Source: CBDTTM01 sp965363355
Lineage (GTDB): Bacteria; Bacillota; Negativicutes; Selenomonadales; Selenomonadaceae
DNA: 22,611 nucleotides
Direction of reading: 5' to 3'
NCBI GenBank assembly: GCA_965363355.1
Contig: CBDTTM010000020.1
Span: 1-22,611, forward strand
Both the position numbers and the translations under genes were made by a program. The notes beneath the pieces were generated by a model. It was given only the letters and a program-made list of their open reading frames with translations. It was not told the DNA's origin and searched no databases. Positions 1-7,449 of this stretch are shown piece by piece (within the stretch, counting starts at the first letter, position 1; each line of letters begins with the position of its first letter).

Positions 1-273
1 TATCCGATTATGAAAAGTGTAGAAGATGCTGTGTCTGTAATTGTTCTTTCCGTATCAGGAGAGACAAGAGAGATAATTGATTTGATCGATCGGTTTAAAA
101 TAAATAAATCCAATATATTGAGCATTACAAATGAGAGTGATTCAACCATAGCTAAAATGTCAGATTGGAACATTTCATATGATATGTCGATGCACAAGGC
201 TAATGGTGGGTATAATGCGACGACACAAGTTCCAGTTTTATTTCTAATTGAAGCATTGGCAAGAAGACTGTAA
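1..273 (+). CDS. RpiR/MurR-family regulator, C-terminal part of SIS domain (5' truncated by window)
   Basis: The frame is open from base 1, so only the last 90 codons of a longer gene are visible. The residues VIVLSVSGETREIIDLI, followed by NILSITNESDSTIAKMSDWNI and ending in PVLFLIEALARRL, have the pattern of a SIS (sugar isomerase) fold: the serine-rich SxSGET phosphosugar-binding loop, then a beta strand with the ITN...S segment. In RpiR-family transcription factors (about 280 residues) this domain follows an N-terminal helix-turn-helix and senses a phosphosugar. The helix-turn-helix would lie left of the window, so assignment to RpiR rather than a free-standing SIS isomerase is inferred. 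A hairpin with a short T tract follows 12 bases after the stop. The ligand cannot be told from this fragment. Confidence 0.72.
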   Translation, partial: YPIMKSVEDAVSVIVLSVSGETREIIDLIDRFKINKSNILSITNESDSTIAKMSDWNISYDMSMHKANGGYNATTQVPVLFLIEALARRL

Positions 274-285
274 ATATTGAAACCT

Positions 286-315
286 TTTGTTACTAGTTAT
301 GTAACAAAGATTTTT
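286..315 (+). terminator. Hairpin after the RpiR-like gene, possible terminator and dyad
   Basis: TTTGTTAC (286-293), a 7-base loop and GTAACAAA (301-308) form a perfect 8-bp stem followed by GA and five T. It sits directly after the regulator stop codon, so a weak intrinsic terminator is the simplest reading. The same dyad lies just upstream of a TATACT -10-like hexamer at 317-322, so it could also act as an operator for the next gene. Confidence 0.55.
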
Positions 316-350
316 CTATACTGAAGTTAAATGAACAACAGGAGGTTTCA

Positions 351-965
351 GTGCCAATGGACAGAGAATTTGAAAAATGTCTAAGGGGAGATCCCTATAA
401 TTGTCATGCAGATGTTTTTTTAGCGTTAAAAAAGACTGCTAGAGAATTATTGTTAAGATACAATGGCCTTTCATATGATGAAAAGGTTCAAAAAAGAGAT
501 GTTTTACAGAAACTTTTTGGTGGGATTGGAGAAAATGTATCAGTAGGTATGCCATTTATCTGCGATTATGGATGCAACATTTATTTGGGGAATAATGTGT
601 CGATCAATATGAATTGTACTTTTGTTGATTGCAATAAGATTACGATAGGCAACAATGTTTTGGTTGCGCCTAATGTGCAAATTTATACAGCTACGCATCC
701 TATTGAGATGGGAGAACGTTTAAGGAAGAATTGGAAGCCTGAAACGGGTGAATATTTTTGTCATACGCATGCGCATCCTGTTACGATTGGTGATGGATGC
801 TGGATTGGCGGTGGATCAATTATTTTGCCAGGAGTGAATATTGGCCGTGGGAGTGTGATTGGAGCAGGTAGTGTAGTAACAAAAGATATTCCGCAAGATT
901 GTGTCGCTGTGGGAAACCCCTGTCGCGTGCTTCGAAAAATCAATGGAGAACAAAATCATGATTAA
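351..965 (+). CDS. Maltose/galactoside O-acetyltransferase-like left-handed beta-helix acetyltransferase
   Basis: The 204-residue length is typical of LacA/Maa/NodL enzymes, which transfer acetyl from acetyl-CoA to a sugar hydroxyl. Residues about 5-55 (EFEKCLRGDPYNCHADVFLALKKTARELLLRYN) resemble the N-terminal Mac cap domain. Residues about 60-195 carry hexapeptide repeats of a left-handed beta-helix (VSVGMPFICDYGCNIYLGNN, ITIGNNVLVAPNVQI, VTIGDGCWIGGGSIILPGV, IGRGSVIGAGSVVTKDI). H116 in YTATHP is the expected catalytic histidine, and the AVGNPCRVLR ending is canonical. I chose GTG 351 because GGAGG at 341-345 is 5 bases upstream; ATG 357 is also possible. The stop overlaps the next start by 8 bases, so the two genes are probably co-translated. 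The acceptor is unknown. The stretch is more AT-rich than the sugar operons to the right. Confidence 0.88.
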   Translation: MPMDREFEKCLRGDPYNCHADVFLALKKTARELLLRYNGLSYDEKVQKRDVLQKLFGGIGENVSVGMPFICDYGCNIYLGNNVSINMNCTFVDCNKITIGNNVLVAPNVQIYTATHPIEMGERLRKNWKPETGEYFCHTHAHPVTIGDGCWIGGGSIILPGVNIGRGSVIGAGSVVTKDIPQDCVAVGNPCRVLRKINGEQNHD

Positions 966-1659
966 AATGATAGCTTTTGATTTTGATGGAACCATTGCAG
1001 ATACGATTCCTTTATGCATAAAAGCCTTCGATTTGGCCGTAACACCATATATTGGCCATCATTTAACAAAAAAAGAAATTGTAAATACCTTCGGCGTTGA
1101 TGAAAAAGGAATGATTCGAAGTGTTGTGAAAAAAGATTGGAAGTTAGCCTTGCGCAAATTTTATATTCATTATGAACGGTTGCATGGTTTGTGTAAACAA
1201 CCTTTTGCTGGGATTTTTGAATTGATACAATACTTAAAAGCTAGAGGCGTTATGGTAGTTCTTATTACGGGAAAAGGCAGAAGAAGTTGTGGTATTTCTT
1301 TAGAAAAGATAGGCATGAAAAACTGTTTTGATAGAGTTATGTATGGAAATGCAAAAAAACCGAATAAGGAAAATGAAATTTTGATTCTAATGGAAAAATA
1401 TTCAATTCAAACTAATGAATTTTATTATATCGGAGATGCTTTTTCTGATGTGATTTCTTGTCGAAAAGCAGGGGTTTGTTGTTTATCTGCATTATGGGCT
1501 AATGCAAACGCTGCGGCTGCGATTGAAAAAATAAATGCCGATTATATGTTTTTTATGGTTTCTGAACTAAGAAAATTTTTACAAGACTCATTGAGGAAGA
1601 CCGATGATTGTAATCAAAAGCGGATTTCAGAAGAAGAGACCTTTCTTTACAAGAAATAG
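958..1659 (+). CDS. HAD-superfamily hydrolase, phosphoglycolate phosphatase-like (Gph/PpaX type)
   Basis: The 233-residue HAD phosphatase shows all four motifs: motif I FDFDGTIADT with nucleophile D8 and D10, motif II LITGK with T104, motif III lysine in KKPNKE (about residues 133-134), and motif IV YIGDAFSD with D160 and D164. The cap helices between motifs I and II (about residues 15-85) suit the C1 subfamily of Gph, PpaX and pyrophosphatases. Start ATG 958 has GGAG 9 bases upstream, and the conserved FDFDGT block begins a few residues in; ATG 967 is the alternative and would only remove MIK. The gene overlaps the acetyltransferase stop. Its last 14 bases hold the -35 of the following IclR promoter. 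Substrate is unknown; genomic pairing with the acetyltransferase hints at a sugar-phosphate or detoxification role, which is inference only. Confidence 0.85.
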   Translation: MIKMIAFDFDGTIADTIPLCIKAFDLAVTPYIGHHLTKKEIVNTFGVDEKGMIRSVVKKDWKLALRKFYIHYERLHGLCKQPFAGIFELIQYLKARGVMVVLITGKGRRSCGISLEKIGMKNCFDRVMYGNAKKPNKENEILILMEKYSIQTNEFYYIGDAFSDVISCRKAGVCCLSALWANANAAAAIEKINADYMFFMVSELRKFLQDSLRKTDDCNQKRISEEETFLYKK

Positions 1660-1674
1660 CCGATTCGATATAAT
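1646..1674 (+). promoter_or_regulatory. Sigma-A promoter for the IclR gene (TTTACA-N17-TATAAT)
   Basis: TTTACA (1646-1651) and a consensus TATAAT (1669-1674) are separated by exactly 17 bases, inside the end of the HAD gene. The usual transcription start, 7 bases after the -10, falls at about 1681, which is the A of the IclR start codon. No Shine-Dalgarno sequence lies between. Confidence 0.75.
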
Positions 1675-1680
1675 ATTCGT

Positions 1681-2475
1681 ATGAATAAAATTAAATTGCA
1701 TAATCCAACACTTAGGGTTTTAGAAATTTTTGAAGTTGTTTATGGTAGTGAAGCTGGAACTACTTTGGCTGAGATTTCACGGCAGACGGGCATAGCTAAA
1801 GGCACGCTGCATCCAATTGTCGCAACGCTTGTTCACGAAGGCTTTTTGCAAAGCTTTGATTCACGGCTGACGATTGGTATAAATTGTTTTAAGCTTGGTT
1901 CGTCCTATATCCACTCTTTGGATTATGTGGATATTTTAAAGCCACATATGAGAGATATCGTGCTTGCTTGCGACGAAATTTGCCAGTTGGGAATATTGGA
2001 TCATGGCGATGTACTTTACGTGGAAAAGACAGAACCCAATCAGGCAATAAGGATAGAATCATCGGCAGGAAAGACGATTGGTGCTTATGCAACAGCTTTG
2101 GGGAAGTGCCTCCTCAGTGGGGTGGAAAATGAAGAAGTCATTCGTCTTTATCCAAAAGAATTCATTCCCTACACAACGAGGACTACGCCGAATTTAGATC
2201 TGCTTTTGCCGCAGCTTGAAGCAGTAAGAGAGAAAGGATATGCGCACGAAGTCGGTGAAACCAATATTGATATAGAGTGTCTGGCGGTTCCGATAAAGAT
2301 GGGCGGGCGAGTACTGGCCTCGATTAGTGTGAGTCTACCGATTTTTCGTTCTACACCGGAAAAAATTGAACAAATTGTTTCCGTATTGAAGATTCACGCG
2401 AATGCAGTTGAAAAGGAACTGGCAGTATTGCCTTTACAAGAAAAAATGTTTTTGCAGCGAAGTTCGACGATATGA
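1681..2475 (+). CDS. IclR-family transcriptional regulator
   Basis: The 264-residue protein has standard IclR architecture. The winged helix is at about residues 8-65 (NPTLRVLEIFEVV, then TLAEISRQTGIAKGTLHPIVATLVHEGFL). The C-terminal effector-binding domain at about 75-250 includes the HGDVLYVEKTE, GAYATALGKCLLS and DIECLAVPIKMGGRVLASISVSLP blocks typical of KdgR/IclR sensors of small organic acids. The helix-turn-helix begins at once after ATG 1681, so no later start is plausible; no earlier in-frame start has a ribosome site. The gene stands before the sugar-acid operon and has its own terminator. In Campylobacter jejuni an IclR gene accompanies the equivalent fucose genes, so I infer that it controls the operon at 2698-8346 in response to a pathway intermediate. 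Confidence 0.92.
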   Translation: MNKIKLHNPTLRVLEIFEVVYGSEAGTTLAEISRQTGIAKGTLHPIVATLVHEGFLQSFDSRLTIGINCFKLGSSYIHSLDYVDILKPHMRDIVLACDEICQLGILDHGDVLYVEKTEPNQAIRIESSAGKTIGAYATALGKCLLSGVENEEVIRLYPKEFIPYTTRTTPNLDLLLPQLEAVREKGYAHEVGETNIDIECLAVPIKMGGRVLASISVSLPIFRSTPEKIEQIVSVLKIHANAVEKELAVLPLQEKMFLQRSSTI

Positions 2476-2509
2476 GTCAATTTCAAGTGTCAAGGCTTAT
2501 GTTTTATGT

Positions 2510-2561
2510 AAAAGCTCAATAATATAAGAGTTGTAATAGACTCTTATATTATTGAGCTTTT
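2510..2561 (+). terminator. Rho-independent terminator after the IclR gene
   Basis: A perfect 21-bp inverted repeat (2510-2530 against 2541-2561) with a 10-base loop is followed by a T-rich run. It begins 35 bases after the IclR stop codon and separates that transcript from the downstream operon promoter. The A-rich left arm gives a fair T tract on the other strand too. Confidence 0.88.
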
Positions 2562-2598
2562 ATTATTTTTTTTATTAGTTAGAATGTTCATTAAATTA

Positions 2599-2627
2599 TT
2601 GACAAGGCTAACAAGATTTGGTACTAT
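2599..2627 (+). promoter_or_regulatory. Main promoter of the fucose/aldonate operon (TTGACA-N17-TACTAT)
   Basis: A consensus -35 TTGACA (2599-2604) is 17 bases from TACTAT (2622-2627). Transcription would start near 2634, giving a leader of about 64 bases before the GTG at 2698. The GTATATAC boxes lie within this leader. Confidence 0.8.
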
Positions 2628-2642
2628 GGCAATGTAGAAAGT

Positions 2643-2676
2643 AAGTATATACAAACTTAGTTAGTATATACGAACA
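2643..2676 (+). promoter_or_regulatory. Tandem GTATATAC operator boxes, 19 bp apart
   Basis: AGTATATACAAAC (2644-2656) and AGTATATACGAAC (2663-2675) are near-identical direct repeats whose core GTATATAC is itself palindromic. They lie about 10-40 bases after the predicted start of transcription, where a bound repressor would block elongation. The adjacent IclR regulator is the obvious candidate ligand, which is inference. A third copy occurs in reverse orientation at 20426-20440. Confidence 0.6.
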
Positions 2677-2697
2677 AAAAGAAGGCGGGATGGTTGA

Positions 2698-4215
2698 GTG
2701 AAGGCGATTCATGTAAGTGAAATGGACACGGTTGCTACGGCCTTGGAACCTCTAAAGCAAGGGGAGAAGATTCTTGGTACAACGATTTTGCAAGAAATAC
2801 GTAAAGGCCATAAATTTGCTACCGTGGATATAAAAAAAGGTGAACCAGTCATCAAGTACACTGCGCATATCGGTATTGCCGCGACAGACATTAAAGCCGG
2901 AGAATGGGTTCATGTCCATAATATCGAGGGGGAACGCGGCAGGGGTGACACAGATCGTGAAGTAAGGGACATCAAACAAAATGTCTATGCCAATACAAAC
3001 GTTATGCAAAGTGATGCATCCTATAAACTTATGGGTTACAGGCGACCGGATAAAAGTTTTGGCTTTCGCAACCATGTTTTAGTGATTCCAAGTGTGCACT
3101 GTGCCAATAAAGTAGTCGAGCGCATTGCAAATCAGATTCGTTTCAGCGATGAAAAGAAAACGGGCGAAACAAATGTAGTTTATGTTACGCATCAACATGG
3201 TTGCAGTGAGCTCAGTTATGATGCTAGGCAAACGCAAGATGTTCTGGTAGGAACAGGTGCAAATCCCAATGTATTTAGTGTTTTGGTTGTGGGACTTGGC
3301 TGTGAAGGCGTTCCAGCGAAAGCTGTAGCTGAAGAAATAAAGGCGCGTACCCCTTACAAATCGGTTGAATATTTTACGATACAAGATGTCGGCGGGGTGC
3401 AAGAAAGTGTAGAAAAAGGCATAACTATTGTAAAAAAAATGCTAGCAGAAGCATTGAAGGTCAAAAAAACGCAGGGCGATTTATCGGATGTTGTGTTAGG
3501 AACAGAGTGTGGTGGCAGCGATAGCTTTTCGGGGCTCAGTGCCAATCCGAGCCTTGGAGCGGCATCGGATATTGTCATTGGACAAGGCGGCAGCGTAATT
3601 TTGGCTGAGACAACAGAACTGATTGGCGCAGAACATATTTTAGCGAAAAGAGCAGTCAATGCGCAGGTAAAACAAGAAATCTTAGATACGATAAAGGGTT
3701 TTGAAGATCTTGTCATTAAGTCGCACGCGGATATGAGAGGTGCGAATCCAAGCCCTGGCAATATTGAAGGCGGCCTTAGCAGCATTGAAGAAAAGTCGCT
3801 TGGCTGTATCTATAAGGCAGGAAATCAGCCGGTAGTCGCGGTCAAAGGCTATGCAAAGCCTGTAACGGATAAAGGATTGACCTTAATGAATACGCCGGGC
3901 AACGATATAGAACAACTCAGTGGCATGGTTGCAGGCGGCTGTAATATTTGTGTCTTTACCACAGGGCTGGGAACGCCGACCGGTAGTCCCGTGACACCAA
4001 CGATAAAGCTTTCGTCGAATTCGGCAATTTATCATAAGATGAGCGATGCGATAGATTTGAACGCAGGTTCTGTAATTGAGGGAACGAAGAGTTTTCAAGA
4101 TGTTGGTGAAGAAATTCTAGCGGAAATGATAGCGGTGAGCAATGGAAAACTGACGAAAGCAGAACAGAATGAGCAAAATGATTTTTCAATCTGGCGGCTG
4201 GCAACAACCGTTTAA
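2698..4215 (+). CDS. UxaA-family sugar-acid dehydratase (altronate/L-fuconate dehydratase type)
   Basis: The 505-residue protein matches full-length UxaA/GarD dehydratases. An N-terminal SAF domain spans about residues 1-80 (DTVATALEPLKQGEKI, then IKAGEWVHVHNIEGERGRGD). The large GD_AH_C domain from about residue 110 (YRRPDKSFGFRNHVLVIPSVHC) carries the conserved THQHGC, GLGCEG, VLGTECGGSDSFSG, NPSPGNIEGGLSSIEEKSLGC, FTTGLGTPTGSP and VIEGTKS blocks. These enzymes remove water from an aldonate to give a 2-keto-3-deoxy acid, using iron. With a FucP permease, dehydrogenase, lactonase and aldolase downstream, the substrate is more likely L-fuconate or D-arabinonate than altronate. Start GTG 2698 overlaps no ORF; a degenerate AAGGCGGG lies upstream, and the nearby ATG 2690 hits a stop after three codons. 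First gene of a five-gene operon. Confidence 0.88.
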   Translation: MKAIHVSEMDTVATALEPLKQGEKILGTTILQEIRKGHKFATVDIKKGEPVIKYTAHIGIAATDIKAGEWVHVHNIEGERGRGDTDREVRDIKQNVYANTNVMQSDASYKLMGYRRPDKSFGFRNHVLVIPSVHCANKVVERIANQIRFSDEKKTGETNVVYVTHQHGCSELSYDARQTQDVLVGTGANPNVFSVLVVGLGCEGVPAKAVAEEIKARTPYKSVEYFTIQDVGGVQESVEKGITIVKKMLAEALKVKKTQGDLSDVVLGTECGGSDSFSGLSANPSLGAASDIVIGQGGSVILAETTELIGAEHILAKRAVNAQVKQEILDTIKGFEDLVIKSHADMRGANPSPGNIEGGLSSIEEKSLGCIYKAGNQPVVAVKGYAKPVTDKGLTLMNTPGNDIEQLSGMVAGGCNICVFTTGLGTPTGSPVTPTIKLSSNSAIYHKMSDAIDLNAGSVIEGTKSFQDVGEEILAEMIAVSNGKLTKAEQNEQNDFSIWRLATTV

Positions 4216-4242
4216 ATAAGAAATAAATGGAGGGTAAAAGAG

Positions 4243-5022
4243 ATGGATTTGCAATTAAAAGAGAAAGTTGTTTTTGTAACAGGTGGAGGAAAAGGCATTG
4301 GCAGTGGAATCACACTGGCTCTTGCCAGAGAGGGGGCTATTCCGATTGTGCTATCTCGCTCTGCTATTTTGCCTGAATTTAAAGAAAAATTAGAATCATT
4401 TACAACTAAATATGATTTCATTCAGGTGGATTTGAACGACACAGATAAAATTCAAACGATCGTCGATGATGTGGCAAAACGGTGGGGATCTATATACGGG
4501 ATTGTAAACAATGCCGGAGCAAATGACAATAAAGATTTGGAGACAACTTCATGGCAAGAATTTGAAAAAAGTTTGCATGGCAATTTGACGCATTATTATG
4601 CATTGGTACATTCAGCGGTGGGTCATTTGAAAGCCAGCAAAGGTTCTATCCTCAACATATCATCAAAGACGGCACTTACAGGACAAGGAAAAACCAGTGC
4701 CTATGCGGCAGCCAAAGGCGCGATTTTAGGTTTGACGCGTGAATGGGCAGCCGCTTTGGCAAAGGACCATGTGAGAAGCAATGCCATCGTCGTCAGCGAA
4801 TGCTGGACGCCGCTTTATGCCAATTGGATCAAGACGTTTGATGATCCAGATGCTAGAAAAAAAGTCATTACGGATAAAATACCGTATGAACAGCGTTTTA
4901 CTTCGGTGGAAGAAATCGCCGATATGGCGGTATTCCTTTTGTCACCGCTTTCGTCGCACACAACGGCTCAATGGGTATTCGTTGATGGCGGCTATGTCCA
5001 TATTGATCGTGCATTGAGCTGA
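4243..5022 (+). CDS. SDR-family sugar dehydrogenase (FucX-like L-fucose/D-arabinose dehydrogenase)
   Basis: The 259-residue classical short-chain dehydrogenase has a Rossmann glycine motif TGGGKGIG (13-20), NNAG (89-92), catalytic N114, S141, Y154 and K158 (SAYAAAKGA), and a C-terminal VDGGYVHIDR. Length and motif spacing are standard. GGAGG about 10 bases upstream supports ATG 4243. Within this gene set it corresponds by position and family to FucX of Campylobacter jejuni, which oxidises L-fucose (and D-arabinose) to the lactone with a nicotinamide cofactor. The alternative is a dehydrogenase of 2-keto-3-deoxyfuconate, as in the diketo route, but the aldolase gene downstream makes the first reading preferable. 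The residue after the second beta strand is S (VLSRS), which does not by itself settle NAD versus NADP preference. Confidence 0.86.
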   Translation: MDLQLKEKVVFVTGGGKGIGSGITLALAREGAIPIVLSRSAILPEFKEKLESFTTKYDFIQVDLNDTDKIQTIVDDVAKRWGSIYGIVNNAGANDNKDLETTSWQEFEKSLHGNLTHYYALVHSAVGHLKASKGSILNISSKTALTGQGKTSAYAAAKGAILGLTREWAAALAKDHVRSNAIVVSECWTPLYANWIKTFDDPDARKKVITDKIPYEQRFTSVEEIADMAVFLLSPLSSHTTAQWVFVDGGYVHIDRALS

Positions 5023-5036
5023 AGGAGGAGAAAAAA

Positions 5037-6293
5037 ATGGGTGAAAATGTTAGCAACAGAAATATTAAGATTGCAGCGTGCCTGGTTACGGTTTTGTTTT
5101 TTCTTTGGGGACTTAGTTATGGCTTGATTGATGTAATGAACAAAAACTTCCAAAATCAATTGGGGATTACCAAGGCGACGTCAGGACTCTTACAAGCCGC
5201 TTATTTTGGCGGATACTTTGTCATTGCTACACCGGCAGCTTTGATTGCCAAGCGTTTTGGCTTTAAGGGCGGAATCGTCATGGGACTTTTCCTATATGCT
5301 GTGGGGGCACTGCTGATCGTGCCAGCCAGTAATGCACATAATTTTTATATGTTCCTACTCGCATTTTTTGTCATAGCTTGCGGGCTTGGTAGTTTGGAAA
5401 CCAATGCAAATCCGTATATTACCAAACTAGGAAAAGACGAGGGCGCGGCTTTTCGCATCAATATTGCACAGAGTTTTAATGGGGTCGGCCAGTTCATTGG
5501 GCCAATCATAGGTGGGACATTGTTCTTTTCGATTTCGCAGGGGAATGACATAGCACAAAATATGCACAATGTTCAAATGGTATATGTTGGCATTGCGGCA
5601 ATTGTATTTTTTATGCTCGTCTTGTTCTTAGTGACGAAGATGCCAGAAGGCGCAGAAATCTCTGCGGGAGAAAATTCATCGCAAGGCAGTGGCTCCTATC
5701 ATGAACTTTTTAGCTATAAGCACTTCAAACTGGGGGCGTTGGCTCAATTCTTGTATATTGCTGCACAGGTTGGTGCAGGTGCCTTTTTTATCAATTACAG
5801 TGTTGAACACTGGGCGGGACTGGAAGACAGCAAAGCAGCGTATTTCTTCGGTATTGCTTTGATTGCATTTATGGTTGGCCGTATCGTGACGACCCCACTT
5901 ATGAAAAAATTCAGTGCTGGCAGTATTTTGGGGTTGTATTCGATCATCAACGCAGCCCTAATGGTTTGCTTGAATTTTGCCACGGGTAGCTTGAGCATAG
6001 CTTTGCTGATTGCATCGTTTTTCTTCATGTCTATCAGCTTCCCTACGATTTTTGCTTTAAGTGTTGTCAGGATTCCGGATAATCTTGTCAAAACAGCTTC
6101 TAGTATCATCATCATGAGTATTGTTGGTGGAGCTATCATGCCATTTTTTATGGGGCACCTTGCTGATACTTTTGGCACGGCTGCTGGTTATCTGCTTTTA
6201 CTGCCATGTTTCCTCTATGTTTCTTGGTATGGATTCATTGGTTCTAAAGCCGATGTGGCAGTCTATGAAAATAAAGAGTGTGTAGGGAGATAA
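5037..6293 (+). CDS. fucP: FucP-type L-fucose:H+ symporter (MFS)
   Basis: The 418-residue, 12-helix Major Facilitator protein closely follows Escherichia coli FucP in its first half: FFLWGLSYGLIDVMNKNFQ, the GLLQAAYFGGYF helix, GLFLYAVGALL, and GLGSLETNANPY against GLGCLETAANPF in FucP. D32 and E121 match the two acidic residues (D46 and E135 in E. coli) needed for sugar-coupled proton movement. A strong GGAGGAG lies before ATG 5037, 14 bases after the dehydrogenase stop. It should import L-fucose or a sugar of like configuration (D-arabinose, L-galactose) across the inner membrane. The gene is third in the operon and nearly abuts the next gene, with 4 bases between them, which suggests co-translation. 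Confidence 0.9.
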   Translation: MGENVSNRNIKIAACLVTVLFFLWGLSYGLIDVMNKNFQNQLGITKATSGLLQAAYFGGYFVIATPAALIAKRFGFKGGIVMGLFLYAVGALLIVPASNAHNFYMFLLAFFVIACGLGSLETNANPYITKLGKDEGAAFRINIAQSFNGVGQFIGPIIGGTLFFSISQGNDIAQNMHNVQMVYVGIAAIVFFMLVLFLVTKMPEGAEISAGENSSQGSGSYHELFSYKHFKLGALAQFLYIAAQVGAGAFFINYSVEHWAGLEDSKAAYFFGIALIAFMVGRIVTTPLMKKFSAGSILGLYSIINAALMVCLNFATGSLSIALLIASFFFMSISFPTIFALSVVRIPDNLVKTASSIIIMSIVGGAIMPFFMGHLADTFGTAAGYLLLLPCFLYVSWYGFIGSKADVAVYENKECVGR

Positions 6294-6297
6294 TCGT

Positions 6298-7407
6298 ATG
6301 TTGGAAATCGTCGACAGTCACTTTCATATTTGGGATTTGAATGTATTGCACCTTCCTTGGCTTGATTCGTGCAAAGATATAAAGCGCAGCTTTAATCTTG
6401 ATGACTTGTGTAAAGCCTATGGCAAGTATGATATTGATTTCAAAGGGGGAGTTTTCGTTGAAGTCGATTGCGACAAAGCCATCAAAGAGGACGAATACAT
6501 CTTCAATCTGCATAGTCCGAAGATTTTAGCAAGAATCATGAGGGCCCCTCATCTATGTGCGCATATGCGTTTGCCAATGGGAATCGCTGGAGTTAGAGAA
6601 CCTCTTCATATCGAAACTTCACCAAGGGGGAGATGTCTTGAGCGAAGCTTTATAGAAGGGCTGGAGGTTTTGGTTGATCGCGATATGATCTTTGAAAGCT
6701 GTAATCGAGTGGAGGAACTTGAAGATATATATAATGCAGTGGCGCAAGTGCCAAATGTCAAAGTGGTAATCAACCATTGCGGCAATGTAAAAGATTTGAA
6801 TGAGGACTATAAACATGCGATGAGAAAACTTGCTAAGCTGCCGAATGTATATTGCAAAGTTTCGGGTTTTGCTACTGGAGATAAGGTGTTTGTACGGAAT
6901 TTATTGGATTTTTTATCAGGAGAATTCGATAAATCAAAACTGCTGTATGCATCGAATTTTCCCGTTGTTGAACTCTATGCGTCTTTTGACAAACATTTAG
7001 AAACGGTGCGGGAATACTTTGCTGATGATGTTGATTTTTTTAGCAAAAATGCGAAAAAGCTCTACAAGATGAATAAACCGCAAGTTTTTGCCAGTGTCAT
7101 CAAGCTTCGTCCAGAAAAAGCAGCATATTATAAAAAGCTTCATGCCGACCCTTTTTCTGCGGTAAATAAAAAGATACGTGAATGTGGTATCACGAAGTAT
7201 CAGATATTCAATCGCGATGATCTGCTGTTTTCTATCATGGAATATTGCGGCGATGATTTTGCCTATGACATGGAAAAAATGGCACAGGATACTGAAACGC
7301 AGCGATGGTGGAAAGAGACAGATCCATGCCAGAGCCGCATTGAAGGTGCAGGAAAAAATGAATGGTGGGCAGATATGAAGCTGGTATATGATCTCAACAA
7401 AAAATAA
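6298..7407 (+). CDS. Fusion: amidohydrolase-family sugar lactonase + RhaM-type mutarotase
   Basis: Two domains are fused in 369 residues. Residues 1-258 are an Amidohydrolase_2/COG3618 TIM barrel: VDSHFHIWDL with H8 and H10, FVEVDC, INHCGN with H160, the variant YASNFPV (N220 where many relatives have D), and the usual closing NAKKLYKM. This family includes L-fucono- and L-rhamnono-lactonases. Residues about 262-369 match L-rhamnose mutarotase RhaM (DUF718): KLRPEKAAYYKKLHADPF, TKYQIFNRDDLLFSIMEY, TQRWWKETDP. Y278, H282, Y301 and W337/W338 align with E. coli RhaM Y18, H22, Y41 and W76/W77. One polypeptide would thus interconvert the sugar anomers before the dehydrogenase and open the lactone after it. 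There is no internal stop or frameshift. In Campylobacter the corresponding genes are separate neighbours. Lactonase specificity is inferred from context. Confidence 0.85.
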   Translation: MLEIVDSHFHIWDLNVLHLPWLDSCKDIKRSFNLDDLCKAYGKYDIDFKGGVFVEVDCDKAIKEDEYIFNLHSPKILARIMRAPHLCAHMRLPMGIAGVREPLHIETSPRGRCLERSFIEGLEVLVDRDMIFESCNRVEELEDIYNAVAQVPNVKVVINHCGNVKDLNEDYKHAMRKLAKLPNVYCKVSGFATGDKVFVRNLLDFLSGEFDKSKLLYASNFPVVELYASFDKHLETVREYFADDVDFFSKNAKKLYKMNKPQVFASVIKLRPEKAAYYKKLHADPFSAVNKKIRECGITKYQIFNRDDLLFSIMEYCGDDFAYDMEKMAQDTETQRWWKETDPCQSRIEGAGKNEWWADMKLVYDLNKK

Positions 7408-7449
7408 ATATGATAATCATGTAAATTTATGAAAAGAAGGGATACCCAA

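Noticed and set aside
3354..3785. 143-codon minus-strand frame within the UxaA-family gene
   Set aside because: Antisense to conserved dehydratase motifs and proline/serine-rich without any domain; no ribosome site.
7429..7449. Upstream ATG for the aldolase
   Set aside because: The A-rich AAGAAGGGA ribosome site lies after it and fits ATG 7450, which gives the usual DapA-family N terminus.
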